Shown here piece by piece: positions 32,821 through 41,350 of a stretch of 64,000 nt of DNA; position 1 is the stretch's first letter; each line of letters opens with the position of its first letter. The position numbers and the translations under genes were made by a program. Source of the DNA: UBA6985 sp946536225 (GTDB taxonomy: Bacteria; Bacillota_I; Bacilli_A; RF39; UBA660); assembly GCA_946536225.1 (NCBI GenBank), contig CAMNEE010000001.1, forward strand, positions 62,001-126,000. The letters run 5' to 3'. Below the pieces are notes generated by a model. That model worked only from the letters and a program-made list of their open reading frames with translations. It was not told where the DNA came from and made no database searches.

Positions 32821-32849
32821 TTGATTTTGATATTTATTTCAGGTATAAT
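32821..32849 (+). promoter_or_regulatory. promoter of the ribosomal superoperon
   Basis: TTGATT (32821-32826) and TATAAT (32844-32849), 17-nt spacer. It is the only strong promoter seen before rpsJ. Confidence 0.65.
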
Positions 32850-32857
32850 GTTAGTGT

Positions 32858-32985
32858 TTAAACGGCGTAGATGTGCGAGGTTGCTGACACACCAGGAGGA
32901 GTTGCATACTTGGTATCAGTGTTCAGGTTAATTCGTTACGGAGCTATGTTTATACAAAGATATAAACGAAGGGAGTACATTAAAT
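32858..32985 (+). promoter_or_regulatory. structured 5' leader of the S10 operon
   Basis: The GC-richer segment GTGCGAGGTTGCTGACACACC ends just past one arm of a stem: CTGACAC (32884-32890) with GTGTTCAG (32919-32926, one bulge). A wider pairing of TAAAC..GTAG with CTA..GTTTA encloses it. I recall very similar sequence (GAGGTTGC..GACACACC.. GTGT.CAG .. CGGAGCTATG) before rpsJ in Firmicutes, where such leaders mediate ribosomal-protein feedback. The regulator, L4 in E. coli, is inference here. Confidence 0.6.
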
Positions 32986-33291
32986 ATGTCAAAAATCAGA
33001 ATAAGATTAAAAGCTTATGATCACAAAGTTTTAGATGACGCTTGTGCTAAAGTAATCGACACTGTTAAGAGAACTGGTGGAGAAATCTCAGGACCTGTTC
33101 CACTACCAACAGAAATTCAAAAGATTACTGTATTGAGAGCTGTTCACAAATACAAAGACAGTCGTGAACAATTTGAAATGAGAACTCATAAGAGATTAAT
33201 CGACATCAAAAATCCAAGTGAACAAACTATGGATGCTCTAAAGAAGTTAGATTTAACTGCTGGCGTAGTTGCTGACATCAAAATGATCTAA
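32986..33291 (+). CDS. rpsJ: 30S ribosomal protein S10
   Basis: This 101-residue protein has the S10 pattern IRIRLKAYDHKVLDDACAKV, TGGEISGPVPLPTEIQKITVLR and RTHKRLIDI. It sits in the 30S head and also acts as NusE in antitermination. First gene of the superoperon; SD AAGGGAG precedes ATG 32986, behind the long structured leader. Confidence 0.98.
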   Translation: MSKIRIRLKAYDHKVLDDACAKVIDTVKRTGGEISGPVPLPTEIQKITVLRAVHKYKDSREQFEMRTHKRLIDIKNPSEQTMDALKKLDLTAGVVADIKMI

Positions 33292-33329
33292 TTTAAAAAA
33301 CTTAAACAAAAAAATATACGGAGGAAATT

Positions 33330-34100
33330 ATGAAAGGAATCTTAGGACGTAAAGTCGGAATGACTGAAAAGTTTACAAAAGATGGAAAAGTTATTCCTGT
33401 CACTGTTATTGAAGTTGAACCTAATGTTGTTACTCAAGTTAAAACAGTTGAAACTGATGGTTACAACGCTATTCAATTAGCTGCAGTTGACAAGAAAGAA
33501 AAGCATGCTACTAAAGCTGAAATTGGACATGCTAAAAAAGCTAACACATCTGCTAAGCGCTTCTTAAAAGAAATTAGAGTTGAAAATCCAGCTGATTATA
33601 CTTTAGGAACTGTTATAGCAGCTGACACATTTGAAGTTGGAGAAAAAGTTGACGTAACTGGAACTTCAAAAGGTAAAGGATTTACAGGTGTAATTAAGAG
33701 ACATGGTCAATCTCGTGGACCTGAAACTCACGGATCTCATTATCATAGAAGACCTGGTTCAATGGGTACTATGTTACCAATGAGAGTTTTAAAAGGTAAG
33801 AAGAATTCAGGACATATGGGAACTGAAACAGTTACTATTCAAAATCTTGAAATCATCGAAGTTTCTACTAAAGATAACTATATCTTAGTTAGCGGAAATG
33901 TACCTGGACCAAAAAATGGTTTAGTATTAATCAGAACTGCTGTTAAAGGTGGAAAAGCTGAACCAAAAGATATCATCATTTATGAAGTTGAAGAAGAAGC
34001 TGTTGAAACTCCAGTAGAAACTACTGAAGAAGTTGTTGAAACTGTTGAAGAAACTGCTGCTGATGAATCTGAAAAAGTTGAGGAAACTACTGAAGCTTAA
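33330..34100 (+). CDS. rplC: 50S ribosomal protein L3 with acidic C-terminal extension
   Basis: This 256-residue protein has the canonical L3 core to about residue 210 (MKGILGRKVGMTEKF, KGFTGVIKRHGQSRGPETHGSHYHRRPGSMG, VPGPKNGLVLIR). It initiates 50S assembly near the peptidyl-transferase centre. A ~40-residue tail of Glu, Val and Thr follows (YEVEEEAVETPVETTEEVV) that ordinary L3 (~209 residues) lacks. The tail is low-complexity and acidic, unusual on an RNA-binding protein. SD CGGAGG. Confidence 0.97.
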   Translation: MKGILGRKVGMTEKFTKDGKVIPVTVIEVEPNVVTQVKTVETDGYNAIQLAAVDKKEKHATKAEIGHAKKANTSAKRFLKEIRVENPADYTLGTVIAADTFEVGEKVDVTGTSKGKGFTGVIKRHGQSRGPETHGSHYHRRPGSMGTMLPMRVLKGKKNSGHMGTETVTIQNLEIIEVSTKDNYILVSGNVPGPKNGLVLIRTAVKGGKAEPKDIIIYEVEEEAVETPVETTEEVVETVEETAADESEKVEETTEA

Positions 34101-34129
34101 TTGCTTTTGTGAGAAAGGAAATTTTTAAG

Positions 34130-34753
34130 ATGGCAAAGATTAAAGAATTAAACCTTAAAGGTGAAAATGTTAAAGAATTAACTTTAAATGATGATGTATT
34201 TAAAATCGAAGGTAATGATTTAGTTTTAAAGAAAGCTATTAAATTACAATTAGATTCACAAAGACAAGGAACTGCTGATACTAAAGGTAGAAGTGAAGTT
34301 TCTGGTGGTGGAAGAAAACCATATAGACAAAAAGGAACTGGTAACGCTAGACAAGGTTCTATTAGAGCTCCTCACTATGTAGGTGGTGGAATTGTATTTG
34401 GACCAACTCCTAGAAGTTATTCATTCAAAATTAATAGAAAAGAAAGAAGATTAGCATTAAGAACAGCTTTATCTGAAAAAGTTGCTTCTAAATCATTAGT
34501 AGTTGTTGATTCATTAGAATTAACTTCAACTAAGACTAAAGATGCTATCAAAATGTTAGAAACATTAAAATTAACTGGTAAAGTATTATTCGTAAGTTCA
34601 CATGATGCTGAAAAATTATATTTAGCAACTAGAAACTTAGGAAACATTGCTGTTATCATGGCTGATGAAATTAATGTTTATGACGTAGTAAACGCTGATG
34701 TAGTTGTTATGGATGAAGACAGCGTTAAATATATTGAGGAGGCACTTAACTAA
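34130..34753 (+). CDS. rplD: 50S ribosomal protein L4
   Basis: This 207-residue L4 has the internal exit-tunnel loop signature KGRSEVSGGGRKPYRQKGTGNARQGS and GGGIVFGPTPRSYSFKINRKE. In E. coli L4 also represses the S10 operon through its leader. ATG 34130 is chosen because homologous L4 proteins start near MAKIKEL and AAAGGA lies upstream; the in-frame GTG 34109 precedes that SD. Its TAA overlaps the rplW ATG by one base. Confidence 0.97.
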   Translation: MAKIKELNLKGENVKELTLNDDVFKIEGNDLVLKKAIKLQLDSQRQGTADTKGRSEVSGGGRKPYRQKGTGNARQGSIRAPHYVGGGIVFGPTPRSYSFKINRKERRLALRTALSEKVASKSLVVVDSLELTSTKTKDAIKMLETLKLTGKVLFVSSHDAEKLYLATRNLGNIAVIMADEINVYDVVNADVVVMDEDSVKYIEEALN

Positions 34754-35019
34754 TGAAAGATATAATTATTGCTCCAGTAATAACTGAAAAATCTCAAATT
34801 GCTATTGGTAATAATGTTTATACATTTAAAGTTAGTAAAGATGCTAACAAAACTCAAATTAAACAAGCAATTGAACAAGCATTCGGTGTAAAAGTTATTG
34901 AAGTTAGAACTCTTAATACAAAAGCTAAAACTAAAAGAGTTGGAAGATACACTGGAAAAACACAAACTTATAAGAAAGCTATCGTTACTTTAGCTGAAGG
35001 TAACGCTATAGAAATTTAG
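34753..35019 (+). CDS. rplW: 50S ribosomal protein L23
   Basis: This 88-residue L23 has MKDIIIAPVITEKSQIAI, YTFKVSKDANKTQIKQAIEQAFGVKV and GRYTGKTQTYKKAIV. It sits at the tunnel exit and docks SRP and trigger factor. Start overlaps the rplD stop (TAATG), with GAGGAGG just upstream inside rplD. Confidence 0.97.
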   Translation: MKDIIIAPVITEKSQIAIGNNVYTFKVSKDANKTQIKQAIEQAFGVKVIEVRTLNTKAKTKRVGRYTGKTQTYKKAIVTLAEGNAIEI

Positions 35020-35034
35020 TAGGAGGTTAAGGAC

Positions 35035-35871
35035 ATGGCTATAAGAAAATATAAACCAACTACAAATGGTAGAAGAGGAATGTCTACTTTAGTAAATGAA
35101 GAAATTACTCAAGGAAATAAACCTCAAAGAAGTTTACTTTCAAGTGGAAGCAAAACTGGTGGAAGAAATAACCAAGGTAAAATGACAGTTCGTCACATTG
35201 GTGGTGGAGCTAAGAGAAAATACAGAGTTATTGATTTCAAAAGAGATAAATTTGGTGTAACTGGTAAAGTTACTACTATTGAATACGATCCAAATAGAAA
35301 TGCAAATATTGCATTAATTACTTATTTAGATGGTGAAAAGAGATATATAATCGCTCCAAAAGATTTAAAAGTTGGAATGATTATAGAATCTGGAGAAGCT
35401 TGCGATATCAAAGTTGGTAATGCAATGTTACTTCAAAATATACCTGTTGGTACATTAGTACACAACGTAGAAATGAAACCTGGTAAAGGTGCTGCTATCG
35501 CTAGAAGTGCTGGTACTAGTGTTCAAATCTTAGGTAGAGATGAAAAATACGTAATCGTTCGTTTACAATCTGGTGAAACTAGAAAAGTTCTTGGAACTTG
35601 CATGGCTACAATCGGTGTTGTAGGAAATGAAGATTTCGAATTAGTTAACGTAGGAAAAGCTGGACGTACTCGTCATATGGGAATTAGACCTACTAACCGT
35701 GGATCTGTAATGAACCCTAACGATCACCCACATGGTGGTGGTGAAGGTAGAACTCCTATCGGACGTAAGAGCCCAATGACTCCTTGGGGTAAACCTGCTC
35801 TTGGATACAAGACTCGTAAATCTAAAAAAGCTTCTAGCAAGTTAATTGTTAGTAGAAAGAATAGTAAATAG
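35035..35871 (+). CDS. rplB: 50S ribosomal protein L2
   Basis: This 278-residue L2 is needed for subunit association and peptidyl transfer. Signature blocks are KPTTNGRRGMSTL, VRHIGGGAKRKYRVIDFKRD and the C-terminal NPNDHPHGGGEGRTPIGRKS with the conserved histidine. SD TAGGAGG. Second-to-last of the large-subunit genes before S19. Confidence 0.98.
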   Translation: MAIRKYKPTTNGRRGMSTLVNEEITQGNKPQRSLLSSGSKTGGRNNQGKMTVRHIGGGAKRKYRVIDFKRDKFGVTGKVTTIEYDPNRNANIALITYLDGEKRYIIAPKDLKVGMIIESGEACDIKVGNAMLLQNIPVGTLVHNVEMKPGKGAAIARSAGTSVQILGRDEKYVIVRLQSGETRKVLGTCMATIGVVGNEDFELVNVGKAGRTRHMGIRPTNRGSVMNPNDHPHGGGEGRTPIGRKSPMTPWGKPALGYKTRKSKKASSKLIVSRKNSK

Positions 35872-35879
35872 GTGATAAT

Positions 35880-36152
35880 ATGGCAAGAAGTTTGAAAAAA
35901 GGACCTTTCGCTGATGAAAGCCTAATGAAAAAAGTTAAAAAATTAAATGATGAAAATAAGCATGATGTAATTAAGACTTGGTCTAGAAGATCTACTATTT
36001 TCCCTGATTTCATTGGACATACTATTGCAGTTCATAATGGTAAGGAATTCATTCCTGTATACATTACTGAAGAAATGGTTGGACATAAATTAGGAGAATT
36101 TGCTTTAACTCGTAAAGCTGGTGGACATGCTGGTCAAAAAGAAGGAAAGTAG
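35880..36152 (+). CDS. rpsS: 30S ribosomal protein S19
   Basis: This 90-residue S19 has MARSLKKGPFADESLMKKV, TWSRRSTIFPDFIGHTIAVHNG and KLGEFALTRKAGGHAGQKEG. It forms a complex with S13 in the 30S head. SD AGGTGAT, 8 nt after rplB. Confidence 0.98.
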   Translation: MARSLKKGPFADESLMKKVKKLNDENKHDVIKTWSRRSTIFPDFIGHTIAVHNGKEFIPVYITEEMVGHKLGEFALTRKAGGHAGQKEGK

Positions 36153-36162
36153 GGGGATTTAG

Positions 36163-36504
36163 ATGGAAACTTATGCAATTCATAAAAATGCAATGGTAGC
36201 TCCTCGTAAATGCCGTATGACTATTGATTTAATCAGAGGCAAAAAAGTTACTGATGCAGCTAACATTTTAAAGAATACAAACACTAAATCTGCAAGACTT
36301 ATCGAAAAAGTTTTAAATTCTGCTGTAGCAAATGCTACTAACAATTACAATGCTAAAATTGAAGATTTAGTTGTTTCTGAATGCTTCGCAAATCCTGGAG
36401 TAGTTTTAAAGAGAGTTAAACCTGCTTCAAGATCAAGAATCGACAGAAGAGATAAAAGAACAAGTCACATAACTGTAAAAGTTAGTGATGGTAAGGAGGC
36501 TTAA
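36163..36504 (+). CDS. rplV: 50S ribosomal protein L22
   Basis: This 113-residue L22 lines the exit tunnel. Pattern: AMVAPRKCRMTIDLIRGKKV, LNSAVANATNNY and RVKPASRSRIDRRDKRTSHI (tunnel hairpin region). SD GGGGGA precedes ATG 36163. Confidence 0.97.
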   Translation: METYAIHKNAMVAPRKCRMTIDLIRGKKVTDAANILKNTNTKSARLIEKVLNSAVANATNNYNAKIEDLVVSECFANPGVVLKRVKPASRSRIDRRDKRTSHITVKVSDGKEA

Positions 36505-36506
36505 TT

Positions 36507-37208
36507 ATGGGACAAAAAGTTGACCCACGTGGATTAAGACTTGGAATCAGCAAAAATTGGGAATCTAATTGGTATGCTGAAAAACAAGACTATGTTAAGA
36601 AATTAAATAGTGATATTAAAATTCGTGAATTCTTAGCAAATAGATTAAAAGATGCTTTAGTATCTGAAATCGACATTGATAGAAAGAACGATAAAGTAGA
36701 AGTTAAAATCTTTACTGCTCGTCCAGGTGTAATCATTGGACATGGTGGAGATGACATCGAAAAATTAAGAAAAGAAATTAAGAAAGCATGTGGCGAAGAA
36801 GTTTATGTAACTATTAGCGAAGTTAAAAATCCTAACTTAAGTGCTGAAATTGTTGCTCAAACAATCGCTCATCAAATCGAAAATAGAGGAAACTTCAGAA
36901 AGATTCAAAAGAATGCTATCAGACAAACTATGAAATCAGGAGCTAAAGGTATTAAAACTAAAGTTTCTGGTAGATTAAATGGTGCTGAAATGGCTCGTTC
37001 AGAAGGATATACTGAAGGAACTGTTCCACTACATACTATTAGAGCTAATATAGATTATGCTGAAGCAGCTGCTCATACTACTTATGGTAAGATCGGTGTT
37101 AAAGTATGGATCTATAAAGGTGAAGTATTAAAAGGAAAAGAATCTGCTCCAAAAATTAGAGTAGAACGTAAGGGAGGTAAGAACGATGTTAATGCCAAAA
37201 AGAACTAA
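36507..37208 (+). CDS. rpsC: 30S ribosomal protein S3
   Basis: This 233-residue S3 guards the mRNA entry. An N-terminal KH domain (FTARPGVIIGHGGDDIEKLR) is followed by the S3 C-terminal domain (GAEMARSEGYTEGTVPLHTIRANIDYA, YGKIGVKVWIYKGE). The C-terminus is basic. Its 3' end overlaps rplP by 23 nt, suggesting coupled translation. Confidence 0.98.
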   Translation: MGQKVDPRGLRLGISKNWESNWYAEKQDYVKKLNSDIKIREFLANRLKDALVSEIDIDRKNDKVEVKIFTARPGVIIGHGGDDIEKLRKEIKKACGEEVYVTISEVKNPNLSAEIVAQTIAHQIENRGNFRKIQKNAIRQTMKSGAKGIKTKVSGRLNGAEMARSEGYTEGTVPLHTIRANIDYAEAAAHTTYGKIGVKVWIYKGEVLKGKESAPKIRVERKGGKNDVNAKKN

Positions 37209-37617
37209 ATATCGTAAACCTCATAGAGTTAGTTACGAAGGACATGCTAAAGGACACACTGAATTAAATTTAGGTGATTATGGTCTAATGGCAAAATCTG
37301 GTGGTTATGTAACTGCTAGACAAATTGAAGCTGCACGTGTTGCTATGTCAAGATTTACTAAACGTGGAGGAAACATTTATTTAAATATTTTCCCACATTT
37401 AGCTAGAACTATGAAACCTCTTGAAACTCGTCAAGGTACAGGAAAAGGTGACGTAAAAGAATGGGCAGCAGTAGTTAAAGAAGGAACTATCATGTTTGAA
37501 ATTAAAGGTGTTCCTGAAGCTACAGCTAGAGAAGCATTAAGATTAGCTTCTCACAAAGTTGGATTAAAAACAAAAATCGTTGTAAGAGAAGAAAGTGGTG
37601 AAGCTAATGAAAACTAG
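37186..37617 (+). CDS. rplP: 50S ribosomal protein L16
   Basis: This 143-residue L16 has the standard MLMPKRTKYRKPHR start. ATG 37186 lies inside rpsC and is supported by GGGAGGT 8 nt upstream. Further motifs: GDYGLMAKSGGYVTARQIEAARVAMSR and GKGDVKEWAAVVKEGTIMFE. It binds near the A-site of the 50S subunit. Confidence 0.97.
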   Translation: MLMPKRTKYRKPHRVSYEGHAKGHTELNLGDYGLMAKSGGYVTARQIEAARVAMSRFTKRGGNIYLNIFPHLARTMKPLETRQGTGKGDVKEWAAVVKEGTIMFEIKGVPEATAREALRLASHKVGLKTKIVVREESGEANEN

Positions 37618-37804
37618 TGAAATTAGAAAAATGTCCACTGAAGAAATAAATGCTAAAATAGTAGAACTTAAAGATGAATTATTCGATTTAAGAATGAAAC
37701 AATCTACAGGTTCTGTTGAAAAACCTCATAAAATAAACGAAGATAGAAAGACTATCGCTCGTATGAAGACTATTTTAAATGAAAGAGAAGGAGGAAATAA
37801 ATAA
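37607..37804 (+). CDS. rpmC: 50S ribosomal protein L29
   Basis: This 65-residue helical L29 starts MKTSEIRKMSTEEINAKI and contains ELFDLRMKQSTGSVEKPHKI, the family core. ATG 37607 lies within the last codons of rplP. It sits at the tunnel exit beside L23. Its TAA shares a base with the rpsQ ATG. Confidence 0.96.
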   Translation: MKTSEIRKMSTEEINAKIVELKDELFDLRMKQSTGSVEKPHKINEDRKTIARMKTILNEREGGNK

Positions 37805-38064
37805 TGAGTGAAACTAAGAAGACTGTTTTAATTGGTAAAGTCGTAAGTGCAAAAAATGATAAAACTATTACAGTTTTAGTTGAAACTTCTAGAAGAGATC
37901 CTCTATATCATAAAAGAGTTAAGTATTCTAAGAAATATGCAGCTCATGATGAAAAAAATGTAGCAAAAGTAGGAGATACAGTTAGATTAGTATCTACTAG
38001 ACCATTATCAAAAACTAAGAGATATGTTCTAGATAAAGTACTAGTTGAATCTGTAGAAATCTAG
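37804..38064 (+). CDS. rpsQ: 30S ribosomal protein S17
   Basis: This 86-residue OB-fold protein binds 16S rRNA helix 11. Motifs: LIGKVVSAKNDKTITVLVE, DPLYHKRVKYSKKYAAHDE and VRLVSTRPLSKTKRYVLDKV. Start overlaps rpmC stop, with GGAGG just upstream. Confidence 0.97.
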   Translation: MSETKKTVLIGKVVSAKNDKTITVLVETSRRDPLYHKRVKYSKKYAAHDEKNVAKVGDTVRLVSTRPLSKTKRYVLDKVLVESVEI

Positions 38065-38078
38065 GTAGGAGGGTTATT

Positions 38079-38447
38079 ATGATACAACAACAAACAAGAT
38101 TAAAAGTAGCTGATAACTCTGGAGCTAGAGAAATTATGGTAATCAGAGTACTTGGTGGAAGCAAAGTAAAATATGGAAACATTGGAGACGTAGTTGTTGG
38201 AACAGTTAAAAAAGCTATTCCTAACTCTAATGTTAAAGCTGGAAAAGTAGTAAAAGCAGTTATTGTTAGAAGTGTAGAAGGTGTAAGAAGAGCTGATGGA
38301 TCTTATATTAAATTCCAAGACAATGCTTGTGTATTAGTTAAGGATGATAAGAGTCCAGTAGGAACTCGTGTTCTTGGTCCTGTAGCTAGAGAGTTACGTG
38401 ATAAAGACTACATGAAGATTGTATCTTTAGCACCTGAAGTATTATAG
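38079..38447 (+). CDS. rplN: 50S ribosomal protein L14
   Basis: This 122-residue L14 forms part of an intersubunit bridge and the ObgE/RsfS docking site. Motifs: MIQQQTRLKVADNSGAREI, DVVVGTVKKAIPN, VIVRSVEGVRRADGSYIKF and GTRVLGPVARELRDKDYMKI. SD TAGGAGG. Confidence 0.98.
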   Translation: MIQQQTRLKVADNSGAREIMVIRVLGGSKVKYGNIGDVVVGTVKKAIPNSNVKAGKVVKAVIVRSVEGVRRADGSYIKFQDNACVLVKDDKSPVGTRVLGPVARELRDKDYMKIVSLAPEVL

Positions 38448-38456
38448 GAGGATATT

Positions 38457-38753
38457 ATGGTTAAAGTCGGAGATAAAGTTAAAGTACTTGCTGGAAAAGA
38501 TAAAGGCAAAGAAGGAACTGTTACTTCAATTCTAAAGAAGAAAAACAGAGTAGTTGTTAGCGGTGTTAACGTTGTTAAGAAACATGTTAAACCAAGTGCT
38601 TACAATGAAAATGGTGGAATTGTTGAAGTAGAAGCTTCAATTCATATATCTAACGTTAAAGTAGTAGAAGGAAAAGATACAAAAGTTAAAGAAGCTACAA
38701 CAAAAGCAAAAACTGTTAAAAAAACTACAAAGAAAGAGTCAGGTGAAAAATAA
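38457..38753 (+). CDS. rplX: 50S ribosomal protein L24 with basic tail
   Basis: This 98-residue L24 has the KOW motif VGDKVKVLAGKDKGKEGTV, then VVSGVNVVKKHVKPSAYNENGGIV. After about residue 78 comes a Lys/Thr tail (TTKAKTVKKTTKKESGEK) in place of the usual second half, so the protein is close to normal length but ends in low complexity. Assembly initiator of 50S. Its stop overlaps the rplE start. Confidence 0.94.
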   Translation: MVKVGDKVKVLAGKDKGKEGTVTSILKKKNRVVVSGVNVVKKHVKPSAYNENGGIVEVEASIHISNVKVVEGKDTKVKEATTKAKTVKKTTKKESGEK

Positions 38754-39292
38754 TGAACGCATTAAAAGAGTTATATAATAAAGAATTAGTTCCTGCACTA
38801 AAAGAAAAATTTAATTATTCTTCAGTAATGGAAGTACCTAGACTTGAAAAAATCGTTATCAACATTGGTGTTGGTGATGGTGCAAGAGATGACAAATTCA
38901 TCGAAGCTGCTAAAAATGAATTAGCAGAAATTACTGGACAAGCTCCAGTTGTAACTAAAGCTAAAAAATCAATAGCTGGTTTCAAATTAAGAGAAGGACA
39001 ACCTATTGGAGTTAAAGTTACTTTAAGAGGAGAAAGAATGTATAATTTCATGGAAAAATTAATCCGTGTAGCATTACCTCGTGTACGTGACTTCAGAGGT
39101 ATTTCTGATAAAGCTTTTGACGGATTCGGAAATTACACTTTAGGAATTAAAGATCAATTAATCTTCACTGAAGTTAATTATGATGACGTTGTAAAATTAA
39201 GAGGAATGGACATTGTTTTTGTTACAACAGCAAAATCAAACGAAGAAGCTTATGAATTATTAAGTGGATTCGGAATGCCATTTAGAAAGTAG
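38753..39292 (+). CDS. rplE: 50S ribosomal protein L5
   Basis: This 179-residue L5 binds 5S rRNA and contacts the P-site tRNA. Motifs: VMEVPRLEKIVINIGVGDG, ITGQAPVVTKAKKSIAGFKLREG and LPRVRDFRGISDKAFDGFGNYTLG. ATG overlaps the rplX stop (TAATG). Confidence 0.98.
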   Translation: MNALKELYNKELVPALKEKFNYSSVMEVPRLEKIVINIGVGDGARDDKFIEAAKNELAEITGQAPVVTKAKKSIAGFKLREGQPIGVKVTLRGERMYNFMEKLIRVALPRVRDFRGISDKAFDGFGNYTLGIKDQLIFTEVNYDDVVKLRGMDIVFVTTAKSNEEAYELLSGFGMPFRK

Positions 39293-39301
39293 GGTATTGA
39301 T

Positions 39302-39487
39302 ATGGCTAAGACAAGTTTAAAAGTTAAACAAGCAAGACCTCAAAAATTCAAAGTAAGAGAATATAGCAGATGCGAAAGATGCGGAAGACCACATGGTGTT
39401 ATTCGTAAATTTGGTTTATGCCGTATTTGTTTTAGAGAACTTGCTAACCAAGGTAAAATACCTGGCGTTAAGAAATCAAGTTGGTAG
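39302..39487 (+). CDS. rpsN: 30S ribosomal protein S14, zinc type
   Basis: This 61-residue S14 of the short zinc-binding (C+) form has CERCGRP and CRICFRELANQGKIPGVKKSSW, giving four cysteine ligands. It sits in the 30S head. The ~90-residue zinc-free form is not seen here. SD is weak (AGGGTATTG spacing), 9 nt after rplE. Confidence 0.98.
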   Translation: MAKTSLKVKQARPQKFKVREYSRCERCGRPHGVIRKFGLCRICFRELANQGKIPGVKKSSW

Positions 39488-39502
39488 AAAGGAAGTAAAA
39501 AC

Positions 39503-39901
39503 ATGGTAGAAGATAAAATTGCAGATATGCTTACAAGAATTCGTAATGCAAATCAATTAAAATATGATACAGTTGATGTTATCGGAACTAAGATGACTTG
39601 TGAAATCGCAAGAATTCTTAAAGAAGAAGGATTCATCAGTGATTATAAATTAGTAGAAGCTACTAATGGAAATACTTTAACTTTAAATCTTAAGTATACT
39701 GAAGATAAGAAGACTAGAGTTATCACTGGATTAAAAAGAATTTCTAAATCTGGATTAAGAGTTTATGTTGAACATGATAAACTTCCTAGAGTATTAAACG
39801 GATTAGGAATTGCTATAATTTCTACTTCTAAAGGAATTATGACTGATAGAGATGCTAGAAAACAAAATCTAGGAGGAGAAGTACTTGCTTACATTTGGTA
39901 A
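39503..39901 (+). CDS. rpsH: 30S ribosomal protein S8
   Basis: This 132-residue S8 nucleates the central domain and represses the spc operon in E. coli. Motifs: DMLTRIRNANQ, ILKEEGFISDYKLV, RISKSGLRVYVEHDKLPRVLNGLG and IISTSKGIMTDRDARKQNLGGEVLAYIW. SD AAAGGAAG. Confidence 0.98.
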   Translation: MVEDKIADMLTRIRNANQLKYDTVDVIGTKMTCEIARILKEEGFISDYKLVEATNGNTLTLNLKYTEDKKTRVITGLKRISKSGLRVYVEHDKLPRVLNGLGIAIISTSKGIMTDRDARKQNLGGEVLAYIW

Positions 39902-39919
39902 TCAAGGAAAACATTGGTT

Positions 39920-40459
39920 ATGAGTAGAATTGGAAATAGAGTATTAACAATTCCAGCTGGTGTTACTGTTACACTTGATGGAAATAATATTAAAGTAACT
40001 GGTTCTAAAGGTACACTTGAAAGATCAGTTGACTCACATATTACTGTAGCTGTTGATGGAGATAAATTAACTACTACTAGAGACAGTGAAAGTAAGAATG
40101 TAAAACAACTTCATGGAACAGTAAATGCTAATATATCTAATATGTTAGTTGGTGTTTCTGAAGGTTATAAAATCGATCTAGAAATCGTTGGTGTAGGTTA
40201 TAGATGTTCAGTTAATGGAAAGAATATTGAACTTAACGTTGGATATTCTCATCCAGTTAAAATGTCTGTTCCAGAAGGACTTACTGTTACTTCTGAAGGA
40301 CCAACACAATTAAGTGTTTCTGGTATTGATAAACAAAAAGTATCTGAATTTGCTGCTAAGATTCGTGAAAATAGATTACCTGAACCATATAAAGGAAAAG
40401 GTATTAGATATAAAGACGAACATATTAGACGTAAAGAAGGAAAGAAAGCATCTAAATAG
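39920..40459 (+). CDS. rplF: 50S ribosomal protein L6
   Basis: This 179-residue L6 has duplicated L6 domains. It starts MSRIGNRVLTIPAGVTV. The second domain has EIVGVGYRCSVNGKNIELNVGYSHPV and the C-terminal RLPEPYKGKGIRYKDEHIRRKEGK. ATG 39920 is used with AAGGAA upstream; TTG 39914 is an unlikely longer start. It lies near the GTPase centre. Confidence 0.97.
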   Translation: MSRIGNRVLTIPAGVTVTLDGNNIKVTGSKGTLERSVDSHITVAVDGDKLTTTRDSESKNVKQLHGTVNANISNMLVGVSEGYKIDLEIVGVGYRCSVNGKNIELNVGYSHPVKMSVPEGLTVTSEGPTQLSVSGIDKQKVSEFAAKIRENRLPEPYKGKGIRYKDEHIRRKEGKKASK

Positions 40460-40475
40460 TGGGAGGTAAAAGAAT

Positions 40476-40832
40476 ATGATTAAAAAAGAAGCTACAAATG
40501 TTGCAAGATTAAGAAGACATAAAAGAGTTAGAAATAAAATATCTGGAACTGCTGAATGTCCTAGACTAAACGTATTTAGATCAAATTCTCAAATCTTCGC
40601 TCAAATAATTGATGATGTTAAAGGTGCTACTTTAGTTTCTTCTTCATCATTAAGTTTAAAACTTAAAAATGGTGGAAACATCGAAGCTGCTAAAGCAGTT
40701 GGTGAAGATATCGCTAAGAAAGCTGTTAAAGCTGGAATTAAAGAAGTAGTATTTGATAGAGGTGGATACCAATATCATGGACGTGTAGAAGCTTTAGCTG
40801 ATGCTGCACGTGAAAATGGATTGGATTTCTAG
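40476..40832 (+). CDS. rplR: 50S ribosomal protein L18
   Basis: This 118-residue L18 binds 5S rRNA with L5. Motifs: RLRRHKRVRNKISGTAECPRLNVFRSN, IFAQIIDDVKGATLVSSSS and FDRGGYQYHGRVEALADAARENGLDF. SD GTGGGAGG. Confidence 0.98.
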   Translation: MIKKEATNVARLRRHKRVRNKISGTAECPRLNVFRSNSQIFAQIIDDVKGATLVSSSSLSLKLKNGGNIEAAKAVGEDIAKKAVKAGIKEVVFDRGGYQYHGRVEALADAARENGLDF

Positions 40833-40842
40833 GAGGAGAATT

Positions 40843-41349
40843 ATGGCAAAAAACGAAAGAGTAAATGACAATAAAAAACTTTTAGATGAAAAAGTAATAA
40901 GCATCTCTAGAATTACTAAGGTAACTAAAGGTGGACGTATAATGAGATTCGCTGCTACTGTTGTAGTTGGTGATGGTAAAGGTATCATTGGATTAGGAAA
41001 TGGTAAAGCTGCTGAAGTTCAAGCTGCTATTAAGAAAGCTAGCCAAGCTGCTAGAAAGAATCTTGTTAAAGTTGCTATGGTTGATGGAAGAACTATTCCT
41101 CATGAAGCTATTGGAACTTGCGGAAGAGCTAGAGTTATGATTAAACCTGCTCCAAAAGGTTCTGGAATCGTAGCCGGTGGTGCTGCTCGTGCAGTACTTG
41201 AAGCTGCTGGTATTAAAGATATCATTTCTAAATCTTTAGGATCAAATACACAAGTTAACGTTGCTAAAGCTACTCTTAGTGCTTTAAAATCTGAACGTAC
41301 AGCTGAACAAATCGCTGAATTACGTGGAAAGAAAGTTGAGGAGCTATAA
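40843..41349 (+). CDS. rpsE: 30S ribosomal protein S5
   Basis: This 168-residue S5 is involved in decoding accuracy and mRNA unwinding. Motifs: EKVISISRITKVTKGGRIMRFAATVVVGDG, GIIGLGNGKAAEVQAAI, GSGIVAGGAARAVLEAAGI and the end EQIAELRGKKVEEL. ATG 40843 follows AGGAGGAG. Only one base separates it from rplO, so the usual rpmD (L30) is absent. Confidence 0.98.
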   Translation: MAKNERVNDNKKLLDEKVISISRITKVTKGGRIMRFAATVVVGDGKGIIGLGNGKAAEVQAAIKKASQAARKNLVKVAMVDGRTIPHEAIGTCGRARVMIKPAPKGSGIVAGGAARAVLEAAGIKDIISKSLGSNTQVNVAKATLSALKSERTAEQIAELRGKKVEEL

Positions 41350-41350
41350 T

